Origin: CAG-791 sp963655255
Lineage (GTDB): Bacteria > Bacillota > Clostridia > Lachnospirales > Lachnospiraceae
Length of the DNA: 64,000 bases
Reading direction: 5' to 3'
NCBI GenBank assembly: GCA_963655255.1
Contig: CAVKEB010000002.1
Location: 62,001 to 126,000, forward strand
Shown here: one piece after another, positions 16,910-25,431 of the stretch
Position numbering within the stretch: position 1 is the stretch's first letter
Layout of the letters: the number at the start of each line of letters is the position of its first letter
Translations under genes and position numbers: made by a program
The notes under the pieces: model-generated
The model's input: the letters and a program-made list of their open reading frames with translations, nothing else
Databases searched by the model: none
What the model was told of the DNA's origin: nothing

Positions 16910-18274
16910 ATGCGTATTATCGTGGTTGGATGCGGAAAAGTCGGAGAGACGATTGTCAAATGTCTCTCCAATGAAGCACATGACATCGCCGTCATTGATG
17001 TGGATCCGGGTGTCGTTGAGGACATGTCGGATCAGTTCGATGTGCTCGGCGTAGTCGGAAACGGAGCGAGCTACTCTGTTCTCCGCGAGGCCGGCGTGGA
17101 AGATGCGGATCTTCTGATTGCGGTCACGGATTCGGACGAGCAGAATCTCCTGTGCTGCCTGTTCGCCAAAAAGGTGGGCAACTGCAGCACGATTGCGCGT
17201 GTGCGGAATCCGGTGTACAGCGAGGAAATCGGCTACATCAAGGAAGAGCTGGGCTTGTCCATGACGGTGAACCCGGAATACGCAGCCGCGGAGGAAGTGG
17301 CACGACTTCTGCGTTTCCCTTCCGCCATTAAGATCGAAACCTTCGCGGGAGGGCGGGCAGAGCTTCTGCAGTTCGTGATTCCTTCCGGTTCTATCCTGGA
17401 CAATACGCCGCTCAAGGACCTGCCGGGGAAGCTGGAGGCCAAGATCCTCGTCGGAGCCGTGGAGCGCGGGGAGGATGCCATCATCCCGGACGGCTCCTTC
17501 GTGCTGAAGGCAGGAGATACCATCAGTCTGGTGTCGGCTCCGCGCGATGCCAAGAAATTTTTCCTGAAGCTCGGGGTAGATATCCACCGGGTCAGCAACG
17601 CCATGATCGTCGGCGGAGGCAAAATCGCATTTTATCTTGCAAAAATGCTGCTCAGCTCCGGGATTCACGTCAAGATCGTGGACAACGACAAACAGCGCTG
17701 CCAGGAGCTCTCGGATGCACTGCCGGCGGCTCTGATCATCCACGGCGACGGCTCGGATCAGGACGTTCTCCGGGAAGAGGGAATCGAAACCTGTGAGTCC
17801 TTTGTTTCCCTGACGGGGATTGACGAGCAGAATATTTTCATGTCGCTGTTTGCCAAACAGGTAAATCCGCGGGCGAAGATCGTCACGAAGACGAACCGCA
17901 TCAACATGAATTACATCCTGGACAAGCTGGAACTGGACAGCCAGATTCACCCGAAGGACATCACCTCGGAGACCATCGTCAGCTATGTGCGGGCGATGCA
18001 GAACTCCATCGGCAGCAATGTCGAGACGATGTACAACGTCATTGAGGACAAGGTTGAGGCACTGGAATTCGTGATCCGGGAGAAATCACCGGTAGTCGGA
18101 ATTCCCCTTGCCGAATTGAAGACGAAGAAAAATGTGCTGGTGGCGAGCATCATCCGTCACGGAAGCATCATCATGCCGAACGGAACCTCGACGATTGAGG
18201 TCGGAGACAGCGTGGTTATTTTCACGACGGCAAGAGGCTTCGGAGACATCACGGACATCCTGGAGGAGAACTGA
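16910..18274 (+). CDS. trkA: Trk potassium uptake regulatory subunit TrkA
   Basis: This is the cytosolic peripheral subunit that gates the TrkH channel in response to NAD(H) and nucleotide binding. The 454 residues contain two RCK units, each with an N-terminal Rossmann fold (IIVVGCGKVGETI at 3-15 and MIVGGGKIAFYLAK near 230) and a C-terminal TrkA_C domain (AVERGEDAIIPDGSFVLKAGD and ASIIRHGSIIMPNGTSTIEVGDSVVIF). This duplicated form is the usual TrkA. trkH begins 4 bases after the stop, so the two are cotranscribed and probably coupled. The region upstream holds the multi-hairpin cassette. Confidence 0.96.
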   Translation: MRIIVVGCGKVGETIVKCLSNEAHDIAVIDVDPGVVEDMSDQFDVLGVVGNGASYSVLREAGVEDADLLIAVTDSDEQNLLCCLFAKKVGNCSTIARVRNPVYSEEIGYIKEELGLSMTVNPEYAAAEEVARLLRFPSAIKIETFAGGRAELLQFVIPSGSILDNTPLKDLPGKLEAKILVGAVERGEDAIIPDGSFVLKAGDTISLVSAPRDAKKFFLKLGVDIHRVSNAMIVGGGKIAFYLAKMLLSSGIHVKIVDNDKQRCQELSDALPAALIIHGDGSDQDVLREEGIETCESFVSLTGIDEQNIFMSLFAKQVNPRAKIVTKTNRINMNYILDKLELDSQIHPKDITSETIVSYVRAMQNSIGSNVETMYNVIEDKVEALEFVIREKSPVVGIPLAELKTKKNVLVASIIRHGSIIMPNGTSTIEVGDSVVIFTTARGFGDITDILEEN

Positions 18275-18278
18275 ACCG

Positions 18279-19724
18279 ATGCATTATTCGATTGTTCGTT
18301 ACATTCAGGGACAGATTCTGAAAATCGAAGGCACCCTGCTCCTGGTGCCGGCACTGACCGGCGTTCTGTACCGGGAACGGGAGGCTTCTTCGTATTTCCT
18401 GGTTGCACTGATCTGTGAGGCCATCGGTATTCTTCTGGCACATCGGAAACCTGCGAAGTTCGTTCTCTATGCGCGGGAAGGCATGGTCAGCGTGGCGCTG
18501 GCGTGGATTGTCATGTCACTGTTCGGAGCGCTCCCGTTCGTTCTGTGCGGGGATATTCCGTCCTTTTCCAACGCGCTTTTTGAAATTATTTCCGGCTTTA
18601 CAACGACGGGAGCGAGCATTCTGGAGAATGTGGAGGCACTCTCCCACGCGAGTCTGATGTGGCGGAGCTTCTCGCACTGGGTCGGCGGTATGGGCGTCAT
18701 CGTCTTCATGCTCGCCATCATTCCCATGGCGAGCGGCTACAACATGCAGCTGATGAAGGCGGAGAGCCCGGGACCTTCTGTCGGCAAGCTGGTGCCGCAT
18801 GTCAAGGAGAGCGCGAAAATTCTGTATCTGATCTATATCAGCCTGACGGGGATTCAGCTGGTGCTGCTCCTTCTGACCGGAATGGCCGGGTTCGATGCGA
18901 TGTGCATTACCTTCGGCACGGCGGGAACGGGCGGTTTCGGCATATTAAACAGCAGCTGCGGCGCTTATACCAGCCTGCAGCAGAATATCATTACGATCTT
19001 CATGCTGGCCTTCGGCGTGAATTTCAATGCGTATTATTTCCTGCTCGGCAGGGACCGGAAGCAGATTCTCCGGATGGAGGAGGTGCGCTGGTATCTCATC
19101 ATTGTTGCAGCGTCGATTCTGCTGATCTGCTTCAACGTAAGAGGGATGTTCCACACCTGGCAGGAGGCCTTTCATCATTCGGCGTTCCAGGTTGCCTCTG
19201 TGATTACGACAACGGGCTACAGCACCGTGGATTTTGACCTGTGGCCGATGTTCAGCAAGATGATTCTGGTGGCGCTGATGTTCTGCGGGGCCTGCGCGGG
19301 TTCCACCGGCGGAGGCATCAAGGTTTCCCGCATCCTGATCCTGTTCAAGGCGGTGCGGGTGGAGATCCGGCACTATATGCATCCGCGTGCCGTGACCACC
19401 ATGAAAATGGATGGAAAGGCCGTGGACAAGTCGATTTTCCGCGGTGTTCTGGTCTATCTTGCGGCGTACACCTTCGTCTTTGCGGCATCTCTTCTGATTC
19501 TGGCACTGGATCCCAGCCAGAATTTCACGACGGACTTCACCGCGGTGGCGGCGACCTTCAACAACATCGGTCCCGGCCTGGACGCTGTGGGTCCTGCCAT
19601 GAACTTCAACGGCCTCTCGATCCTGTCTAAGTATGTCCTTATGTTCGACATGCTGGCGGGACGCCTTGAGCTGTTCCCGATGCTGGTATTCTTCCTGCCC
19701 TCCACATGGAAGAGGAATGTGTAA
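18279..19724 (+). CDS. trkH: Trk potassium uptake channel TrkH
   Basis: This is an integral membrane K+-translocating subunit of the SKT superfamily. The 481-residue protein has about ten membrane spans and four pore loops recognisable as SGFTTTGASILEN, FGTAGTGGFGI, VITTTGYSTVDF and FNNIGPGLDAVGP, each carrying the filter glycine. An in-frame reading from 18132 would begin inside trkA and was rejected; ATG 18279 has TGGAGGAGAA before it. A decayed repeat remnant follows the stop. Confidence 0.95.
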   Translation: MHYSIVRYIQGQILKIEGTLLLVPALTGVLYREREASSYFLVALICEAIGILLAHRKPAKFVLYAREGMVSVALAWIVMSLFGALPFVLCGDIPSFSNALFEIISGFTTTGASILENVEALSHASLMWRSFSHWVGGMGVIVFMLAIIPMASGYNMQLMKAESPGPSVGKLVPHVKESAKILYLIYISLTGIQLVLLLLTGMAGFDAMCITFGTAGTGGFGILNSSCGAYTSLQQNIITIFMLAFGVNFNAYYFLLGRDRKQILRMEEVRWYLIIVAASILLICFNVRGMFHTWQEAFHHSAFQVASVITTTGYSTVDFDLWPMFSKMILVALMFCGACAGSTGGGIKVSRILILFKAVRVEIRHYMHPRAVTTMKMDGKAVDKSIFRGVLVYLAAYTFVFAASLLILALDPSQNFTTDFTAVAATFNNIGPGLDAVGPAMNFNGLSILSKYVLMFDMLAGRLELFPMLVFFLPSTWKRNV

Positions 19725-19729
19725 GAGAG

Positions 19730-19750
19730 AAGTTTGCCTCAGCGAGAGAT
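19730..19750 (+). repeat. Start-associated repeat, copy E (decayed remnant)
   Basis: Reads aagtttgcctcagcgagag then ATGGATAAGTAA: the tail motif gcctcagcgag is kept, but the GAGGTATAA spacer is lost and the ATG opens only a three-codon frame. It lies 5 bases after the trkH stop. Confidence 0.5.
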
Positions 19751-19761
19751 GGATAAGTAAA

Positions 19762-19809
19762 AATTATACCCCGTTATACCCTTAATTGCGAGTATAATGG
19801 GGTATAATT
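19762..19809 (+). promoter_or_regulatory. Long palindrome upstream of the AAA ATPase, likely operator
   Basis: The arms AATTATACCCCGTTATAC and GTATAATGGGGTATAATT are complementary at 17 of 18 positions around a 12-nt centre. Two perfect TATAAT hexamers lie in the right arm, so the palindrome probably overlaps the promoter of the gene starting 33 bases later. No T run follows, so a terminator role for trkH is less likely. Confidence 0.6.
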
Positions 19810-19842
19810 CTGCACAGAACAGGATTCCGGAGGAGGCGTGTT

Positions 19843-21627
19843 ATGAAATTGTCTGAAGTTCAGATTCGTGCGGCTGAGCTGGAGCAGCAGATTGCAAATC
19901 TGCCTGCCGGTTCCATTACGAAAAAAAGGGTCAATGGAAAGGAATATTTTTATCATCGCTGGACAGAGAACAAGAAGCGGCGGGAAAAATATATCCCTGC
20001 GGCCGAATTGGAGAATTTACGCACTCGGATTGAGCAGCGGAAGGCGCTGGAACAGGAGCTGAAGGCGTTAGGAAAACGTCTGCCCCAAACAAAGACCACA
20101 GAGACTCCTGCATTTATCACCAATGTCTGCACCGGAGAGTCACTGCGTTCTTTCGCGGCATCCGTCTGTGGCTATCGCAGGCGTGAATGCTTCCAGCAGC
20201 TGCATGATTATATTTATGGCGGGCTGCAGGATAAAGTATTCATTCTCTATGGCCTGCGTCGGACGGGTAAGACAACAATGATCCGCCAGATTTTTGCGGA
20301 AATGAACAGCGCGGAACTGGCAAGGGCAGCGTTTATTCAGGTCACAGCCGGGGATACGCTCGCGGATGTAAACCGTGATCTCCGACTGCTGGACGCGCAG
20401 GGCTTTCATTATGTGTTTCTCGATGAAGTAACGCTGATGAAGGATTTTATCGAAGGTGCGGCACTGTTCTCTGATGTGTTCGCAGCCTGCGGGATGAAGA
20501 TCGTGCTCTCCGGCACGGATTCGCTGGGATTTCTCTTTACTGAGGATGAACAGCTCTATGATCGCTGCATTCTGCTGCACACCACCTTTATTCCCTACCG
20601 CGAGTTTGAGTCTGTTCTTGGCATCTGCGGTATCGACGAGTACATCCGCTACGGCGGCACCATGAGCCTCGGCGGGGTCCACTACAACGAGAGATCCACG
20701 TTTGCCAGCAAGAAAAGCGCGGATGAATATGTGGATACGGCCATTGCCCGCAATATTCAGCACTCTCTGTGCTGCTACCAGTACGAGGGACACTTCCGTC
20801 ACCTGCGGGATCTGTACGAGAAGAATGAGCTGACCAGTGCCATCAACCGCGTTGTAGAGGACATTAACCATCGTTTTACATTGGAGGTGCTGACGCAGAA
20901 TTGGAAATCTCATGACCTTGGCATTTCCGCCGGCAATCTGCGCAGAGATCGCAAAAATCCCACGGATATTCTTGACCGCATTGACCTTGCAGCCGTTACC
21001 GACAGTTTGCGGAAATTGCTGGAGATTCGCAACAGGGAAGAGCAGACCGTAGAGCTGAGTCATGCCCACGCGGCGGAAATTAAAGAGTATTTGGATTTGC
21101 TGGATCTGACTCGGGAGATTGATGTGCTGCACCTGCCGGATGTTGGTACAAAGTCCAGCCGCACGGTGATAGCACAGCCCGGCCTGCGCTATGCCCAGGC
21201 GGACGCATTGATCCGCAGTTTGCTGCTGGATGAGACATTCAGCGCGCTGTCTCTTCCGGAGCGCACTGCCGTTCAGGAACGTATCCTGACTGAGATCCGG
21301 GGACGAATGCTGGAAGACATTGTCCTGCTGGAAACCAAACTGGCAGCCCCGAAAAAGCAGGTGTTCGTTTTACAGTTCCCTGTAGGAGAGTTTGATATGG
21401 TGGTGTTTGACCAGGAGGCGGGTTCCTGCCGGATTTTCGAGATCAAACACAGCAAAGAAGCCGTTCCGCAGCAATGCCGTCATTTGCTTGATGAGGAAAA
21501 GTGCATTCAGACGGAACACCGCTACGGCCCGATCACCGGGAAGTTCGTTCTCTATCGCGGAGAAAATCAAGTGGTGGAGGGTATTCAGTATCAGAACGTG
21601 GAAGAATATCTGCGAACGCTTGCCTGA
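19843..21627 (+). CDS. Orphan AAA ATPase with DUF4143/nuclease-like C-terminus
   Basis: The 594-residue protein has three parts. Residues 1-90 form a basic helical segment (ITKKRVNGKEYFYHRWTENK) like the small DUF6788 domain. Residues about 125-300 are a AAA_14-type ATPase with Walker A LYGLRRTGKTTMIRQ, Walker B YVFLDEVTLM and sensor KIVLSGTDSLGF. The C-terminal third ends with FDMVVFD...CRIFEIKHSKE, a D...ExK pattern resembling PD-(D/E)XK nucleases. Such ATPases are widespread single-gene accessory loci of unknown role. Here it is flanked by a palindrome and a tRNA gene, with no partner gene. The ribosome site is GGAGGAGG. A defence or mobile function is only inference. Confidence 0.7.
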   Translation: MKLSEVQIRAAELEQQIANLPAGSITKKRVNGKEYFYHRWTENKKRREKYIPAAELENLRTRIEQRKALEQELKALGKRLPQTKTTETPAFITNVCTGESLRSFAASVCGYRRRECFQQLHDYIYGGLQDKVFILYGLRRTGKTTMIRQIFAEMNSAELARAAFIQVTAGDTLADVNRDLRLLDAQGFHYVFLDEVTLMKDFIEGAALFSDVFAACGMKIVLSGTDSLGFLFTEDEQLYDRCILLHTTFIPYREFESVLGICGIDEYIRYGGTMSLGGVHYNERSTFASKKSADEYVDTAIARNIQHSLCCYQYEGHFRHLRDLYEKNELTSAINRVVEDINHRFTLEVLTQNWKSHDLGISAGNLRRDRKNPTDILDRIDLAAVTDSLRKLLEIRNREEQTVELSHAHAAEIKEYLDLLDLTREIDVLHLPDVGTKSSRTVIAQPGLRYAQADALIRSLLLDETFSALSLPERTAVQERILTEIRGRMLEDIVLLETKLAAPKKQVFVLQFPVGEFDMVVFDQEAGSCRIFEIKHSKEAVPQQCRHLLDEEKCIQTEHRYGPITGKFVLYRGENQVVEGIQYQNVEEYLRTLA

Positions 21628-21710
21628 GCGTTCACAAAGGTTTCGCTGCTTTCGATTGAAAAGCAGCGAAACTGCCATACCTTGAAATCCTGTATTCCAG
21701 GGCTTTTCGC

Positions 21711-21741
21711 TGACCCATTTACTGACCCACTTACTGACCCA
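21711..21741 (+). repeat. Three 12-bp direct repeats (TGACCCA every 12 bases)
   Basis: TGACCCA occurs at 21711, 21723 and 21735, separated by TTTAC and CTTAC. It lies in the 200-base non-coding stretch between the ATPase gene and the tRNA terminator. On the minus strand the unit translates as WVSK repeats inside an otherwise unconvincing frame. Confidence 0.6.
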
Positions 21742-21828
21742 ATTCGTCCCGTTTATAGGCGTTTTCGTATGGTTTCCCATGAACCGTGATAACGCCTAGT
21801 TATGTTCGGAAAACGTTGAAAATACGAT

Positions 21829-21863
21829 AAAAAACGGCTCTCACTGAATCTCAGTGAAAGCCG
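21829..21863 (-). terminator. Rho-independent terminator of tRNA-Gln
   Basis: On the minus strand the stem CGGCTTTCACTGA/TCAGTGAGAGCCG (one mismatch) is followed by TTTTTT. It lies 12 bases beyond the tRNA 3' end. Confidence 0.9.
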
Positions 21864-21874
21864 ATAAAATGAAG

Positions 21875-21947
21875 CTGGGCTAGTTGGATTCGAACCAACG
21901 AAATGACGGAGTCAGAGTCCGTTGCCTTACCGCTTGGCTATAGCCCA
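21875..21947 (-). tRNA. tRNA-Gln (anticodon CUG)
   Basis: The minus strand folds as a 73-nt cloverleaf. Acceptor arms are TGGGCTA and TAGCCCA with a G discriminator, the D arm is AGCCAAGCGGTAAGGC, the anticodon stem is ACGGA/TCCGT with loop CTCTGAC (anticodon CTG), and the T arm is GTTGGTTCGAATCCAAC. CCA is not encoded. It has its own promoter and terminator. Confidence 0.95.
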
Positions 21948-22001
21948 ATATTCTGCAATCCTCAGATCAATGTATCTTTCTGCTGATCGCTACGAGTAGT
22001 T

Positions 22002-22030
22002 ATCCTACCAGATACTCTGGATGATTGCAA
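22002..22030 (-). promoter_or_regulatory. Promoter of tRNA-Gln
   Basis: On the minus strand TTGCAA and TAGGAT are 17 bases apart, about 55 bases upstream of the tRNA 5' end. Confidence 0.6.
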
Positions 22031-22168
22031 GATCTTTTTTCAGATTTTCAAAAATTATGTTAGGATAAAGCGATACTGCAGGATACTGCGCATCTGAAAC
22101 AAAAAGCACAGTAAAGGAGTCTATAGGGCAAACATGTATATAAAGGAAGTGGAGAGAACTTAACATCA

Positions 22169-23497
22169 ATGGAAAACGAAATTTTTGAGCGAATGCCGAT
22201 TCCGAAGGCATATTTTAAGATTGCATTACCGGTTGTCATCGGCATGGTGGTGAGTCTGATTTATAATCTGGCAGATACCTGGTTTATTGCAAGGACGGGA
22301 AATACCGCACTGGTGGCGGGAGTTTCGCTGTGTGCGCCGATTTTTACTCTCATGGTCGCGTTCAGCGATATTTTCGGACTCGGCGGGAGCAATCTGATTT
22401 CCAGACTGCTGGGGCAGGGAAGAAGGGAAGCGGTATCCCATGTCAGTGCGTTCAGCCTGTTTGGCGCACTGGGTTTTGGCGTGGTGACTGCGGCGGTGAT
22501 GCTCCTTTTCCGGACTCCGATCCTGAGTCTTTTGGGAGCATCCCCGGAAACCATGTCATATGCTTCGTCGTATTATTTCTGGCTGGCACTGGGGGCACCG
22601 GCAATTATTCTGAATGTCGTTCCGGGAAATCTTCTGAGAACGGAAGGCCTGTCTGAACTGGCAATGGTATGCACGGTGGCGGGCGCGGTACTCAATATTG
22701 TACTGGATCCGATCTTTATTTTTTCTCTGGGAATGGGGGCGGCAGGAGCGGCCCTTGCGACGGTGCTCAGCAACGTGATGTCGGACCTGTTCTTTCTGGC
22801 CGTCATGCGGAGAAAATCAGAAGTACTCTCCATTCGGATACAGGACAGCAAAATCAGTGCGGCTATGCTCGGCAGCATTTTGTCGATTGGAATACCGGCC
22901 TCTGTGACCAATCTGATGCAGTCCCTTGCGGTACTGCTCACCAACCGCTGCCTTGTCGGTTATGGAACGGACAAGGTTGCAGCTCTTGGAATTGCGATGA
23001 AGGTGAACATGGTCTGCATGCTGATTCTGGTGGGATTTGCGTTTGGCGCACAGCCGGCACTGGGGTACTGCTATGGAGCCGGGAATCAGAAAAGACTTCG
23101 GGGGTTCCTTCGTTTTGACGTTCAGGTGCAGCTGATACTGTCGCTTATCTTTATTGGAATCGTCTTTCTGTTTACAGAGCCGATTCTGCAGATCTTTATG
23201 AAGGATCCGCAGGTTGTGGGAGCCGGGACGGCCATGCTGCGCTGTCTGACGATTTCAGCACCGGCGGTGGGCCTGATCCTGGTTATGACAACGCTGTTTC
23301 AGGCAGAGGGCAAGGCCGTTCCGGCGCTGATCCTGGCGATCAGCAGACAGGGAGTGGTGCTGGTCCTGTGTCTGTTCATCCTTCAGGCGGTGCTCGGATA
23401 CACGGGAATCCTGATCGCACAGCCTGCTGCAGATGTGCTTACATTGGGAATTGCAGGGATACTGCTGAAGAAGAACTCCCTGACAGCAGAAACCTGA
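22169..23497 (+). CDS. MATE family efflux transporter
   Basis: This is a 12-helix multidrug/toxic-compound exporter driven by Na+ or H+ gradients. The 442-residue product begins KAYFKIALPVVIGMVVSLIYNLADTWFIARTGNTALVAGVS, typical of the prokaryotic MATE group, with the internally repeated halves and ILDPIFIF/GAAGAALAT motifs (here LDPIFIFSLGMGAAGAALATVLS). The substrate cannot be read from sequence. It stands alone downstream of the tRNA promoter, transcribed away from the tRNA; no regulator of MarR or TetR type is adjacent. Confidence 0.9.
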   Translation: MENEIFERMPIPKAYFKIALPVVIGMVVSLIYNLADTWFIARTGNTALVAGVSLCAPIFTLMVAFSDIFGLGGSNLISRLLGQGRREAVSHVSAFSLFGALGFGVVTAAVMLLFRTPILSLLGASPETMSYASSYYFWLALGAPAIILNVVPGNLLRTEGLSELAMVCTVAGAVLNIVLDPIFIFSLGMGAAGAALATVLSNVMSDLFFLAVMRRKSEVLSIRIQDSKISAAMLGSILSIGIPASVTNLMQSLAVLLTNRCLVGYGTDKVAALGIAMKVNMVCMLILVGFAFGAQPALGYCYGAGNQKRLRGFLRFDVQVQLILSLIFIGIVFLFTEPILQIFMKDPQVVGAGTAMLRCLTISAPAVGLILVMTTLFQAEGKAVPALILAISRQGVVLVLCLFILQAVLGYTGILIAQPAADVLTLGIAGILLKKNSLTAET

Positions 23498-23710
23498 ACG
23501 AATTTTGTGCAGAGTCAGATCGTGTGGAAAAGAAGGGAAGGGCACACGCTTACGGATCCTGTGCCGCCTGCGGGAGAACCGCATGGGACGATCCTGCAAA
23601 AGCGCCTGACTTTTGGAATACAAGGAAATTTATCGCAGGGCCGGAGATGGCCAGAGAAAGGCGAAGGTCAGGCCCGGAATACGGGAATTTCAGCAAAAGG
23701 AAAAAATAAA

Positions 23711-24187
23711 ATGTCGGCAGAAAAGGTAAGAGAATATCTGAAAGAACGCGGTCTGGAAGACCGGATTACAACACATCAGGAAACCATCGACACGGTGGAA
23801 CATGCAGCGCAGCAGATTGGCTGCAGCGAGGGCGAGATTGCGAAGACGCTTTCGTTTCTGGTCGATGAAAAGCCGGTGATTGTCGTGATGGCCGGAGATA
23901 CCAGAGTGAACAGTTCCAAATTCAAGGCGCAGTTTCACCAGAAGCCTCATATGATCCCGAGGGACGATGTAGAGAGAATTACAGGCGATCTTCCGGGCGG
24001 TGTCTGCCCGTTTGCGATTCCGGAGGGAATTCCGGTCTGGCTCGATGTTTCCCTGAAAAGGTTTGAATCGGTGCATCCAGCCGGAGGAGATGCATTTACC
24101 TCCGTGAAGATCACTCCTGCAGAGCTGGAGCAGGCCTCCGGAGCGGTCGGCTGGTGCGATGTGTGCAAAGACGGTCAGGGGTCCTGA
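23711..24187 (+). CDS. YbaK/EbsC family aminoacyl-tRNA deacylase
   Basis: The 158-residue protein has the YbaK/ProX fold of trans-editing enzymes that hydrolyse mischarged tRNAs such as Cys-tRNA(Pro) or Ala-tRNA(Pro). Visible are the TLSFLVDEKPVIVVMAGDTRVNSSKFK strand-loop with the conserved lysine, GDLPGGVCPFAIP and VDVSLKRFE-like segments (WLDVSLKRFESVHPAGG). A longer frame from 23507 has no similarity; ATG 23711 follows AAAAGGA with 8-nt spacing. Substrate specificity within the family is not determined. Its 213-base gap upstream contains nothing recognised; downstream lies repeat copy F in reverse orientation. Confidence 0.88.
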   Translation: MSAEKVREYLKERGLEDRITTHQETIDTVEHAAQQIGCSEGEIAKTLSFLVDEKPVIVVMAGDTRVNSSKFKAQFHQKPHMIPRDDVERITGDLPGGVCPFAIPEGIPVWLDVSLKRFESVHPAGGDAFTSVKITPAELEQASGAVGWCDVCKDGQGS

Positions 24188-24232
24188 TAATCATCTGTGC
24201 ATGCCATCCGGCAGGTGCCATTCCCGTTACCG

Positions 24233-24445
24233 TTTTTATAACCCGCTGAGGCAAAATCCGCGATATCAGAGAGAATTTCGCGAAGGCGAATTCTCTCTGT
24301 ATACAGAGTGCCGCCAAGCGGCACTCTAAACAGGAGAAGATGTCATCAGACATCTTCGAGTGTAGCGGTTTTGCCGAATGCGGCAGCCGGTGCGTCAGCA
24401 CCGATGCTGCAGTTTGAAAGTGACATATCAACGTCACTTTCAAAC
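24233..24445 (-). repeat. Start-associated repeat, copy F, with three-hairpin insert
   Basis: Read on the minus strand: hairpin A (24412-24445), the CAGCATCGGTGCTGACGCACC region, GGCAAAACCGC, then about 100 nt carrying stems at 24336-24357, 24305-24327 and 24268-24298, then CGCGGATTTTGCCTCAGCG and GGTTATAAAAACG. The CTTC loop of hairpin B is thus replaced by the cassette. Both the Shine-Dalgarno (GGGT for GAGG) and the ATG (ACG) are lost, and no gene follows on this strand. Confidence 0.85.
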
Positions 24446-24471
24446 ATACATATCTGAAAAATATCCTGAAC

Positions 24472-24511
24472 AAGCCCCGCAAACGTGTTTCCTATCGCGT
24501 CTGCGGGGCTT
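24472..24511 (-). terminator. Terminator-like hairpin after the first AraC gene
   Basis: Arms AAGCCCCGCA and TGCGGGGCTT are exact complements 18 bases beyond the AraC gene stop. The sequence following on the minus strand (GTTCAGG) is not T-rich, so strength is uncertain. Confidence 0.6.
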
Positions 24512-24528
24512 ACATATTTCCGGGACTG

Positions 24529-25431
24529 TCAGCTGCGGCCTTCTGCCGTCTGTTCACCTTTGCGCGACAGCTGGGAATGGTACATATTCCGGAATTGCCT
24601 CGGAGTACAGTTCATGGCAAGCTTAAATGCCCGGTTGAAGTTGGAAATGCTCTGGAAACCGGACTGGTAGGCAACATCCGTGATGGAGACGTTGTCGCTG
24701 CTGAGAAAACGGATTGCCTTGTGGATTCTCTGCGAAGTCAGATAATCACTGAAAGACAGCGTGGTGTATTCCTTGAACAAACGGGAGAAGTAGTAATGGC
24801 TGAACCCGGCGTAATCCGCAACCTCGATCTGTGACAGGTCGCGTTCGCAGTTTTCGGCAATGTAGGCACAGGCTTTCCGGATCTTGTGGTAGGTGGCGCC
24901 GTTGGAAGAATTCGCGTCCGGAATGTTTTTCTGCCGGGACAGCTCATCCCGCGCAATCAGCATCAGAATTTTATAGATGTTGATTTTGACGCTGGTCTCC
25001 AGAAAAGGATCCCGGGAACAGAATACCTCATAGGATTCGGTAATCAGCTTTGTGATCTTCTGATTCAGTCCATTCCTGTCGTTGGCAGAGATCAGGTGCC
25101 TTGTCTGAAGGAGAGGAAGATAGGCACTGATGTCCGCGCTGGAATCAATGACGGAAGAAGAGAACTGCAGCAGCAGAGAGGAATTTTCCGGTGTTCTGAC
25201 GGTGCTGTGAAGTTCAGCAGGCCAGATCAGGAGCAGATCTCCCTGGTTGATATGGTAGGTGTCTTTACCAATGGTATAGGTGCAGTCGTCCTTTTTCGCA
25301 AGGATGAATTCTGCAGACAGATGCCAGTGTTCTGGAAAAGAAGTGGGGGCCAGGGCGGAATCCGTCATGGTCACGGAGTTGTAGATGTAGTGAATCTGTT
25401 CGCGTACCTGAGGCCTCGTTTCCTTGCTCAT
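24529..25431 (-). CDS. AraC family transcriptional regulator 1
   Basis: The 300-residue protein has an N-terminal cupin-like sensing domain (FPEHWHLSAEFILAKKDDCTYTIGKDTYHINQGDLLLIWP) and a C-terminal pair of helix-turn-helices (LSQIEVADYAGFSHYYFSRLFKE and SITDVAYQSGFQSISNFNRAFK, the AraC signature, then NCTPRQFR). It probably binds a carbohydrate-related effector and controls the divergent ABC-oxidoreductase-VOC gene cluster beginning at 25745; this follows from the shared 313-base promoter region. The ATG is preceded by AAGGGAGAT on the minus strand. Confidence 0.9.
   Translation of the reverse strand: MSKETRPQVREQIHYIYNSVTMTDSALAPTSFPEHWHLSAEFILAKKDDCTYTIGKDTYHINQGDLLLIWPAELHSTVRTPENSSLLLQFSSSVIDSSADISAYLPLLQTRHLISANDRNGLNQKITKLITESYEVFCSRDPFLETSVKINIYKILMLIARDELSRQKNIPDANSSNGATYHKIRKACAYIAENCERDLSQIEVADYAGFSHYYFSRLFKEYTTLSFSDYLTSQRIHKAIRFLSSDNVSITDVAYQSGFQSISNFNRAFKLAMNCTPRQFRNMYHSQLSRKGEQTAEGRS

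Noticed and set aside
15971..17950. A 659-codon minus-strand frame across glnN and trkA
   Set aside because: Antisense to two well-identified genes, with no ribosome site or similarity.
21370..21780. A 136-codon minus-strand frame with WVSKWVSKWVSE
   Set aside because: Most of it is antisense to the AAA ATPase gene; the repetitive residues come from the 12-base DNA repeat, and there is no good ribosome site.
24233..24445. CRISPR-like or transposon end structure
   Set aside because: The hairpins are not regularly spaced identical repeats with unique spacers, and there is no transposase or target duplication visible.
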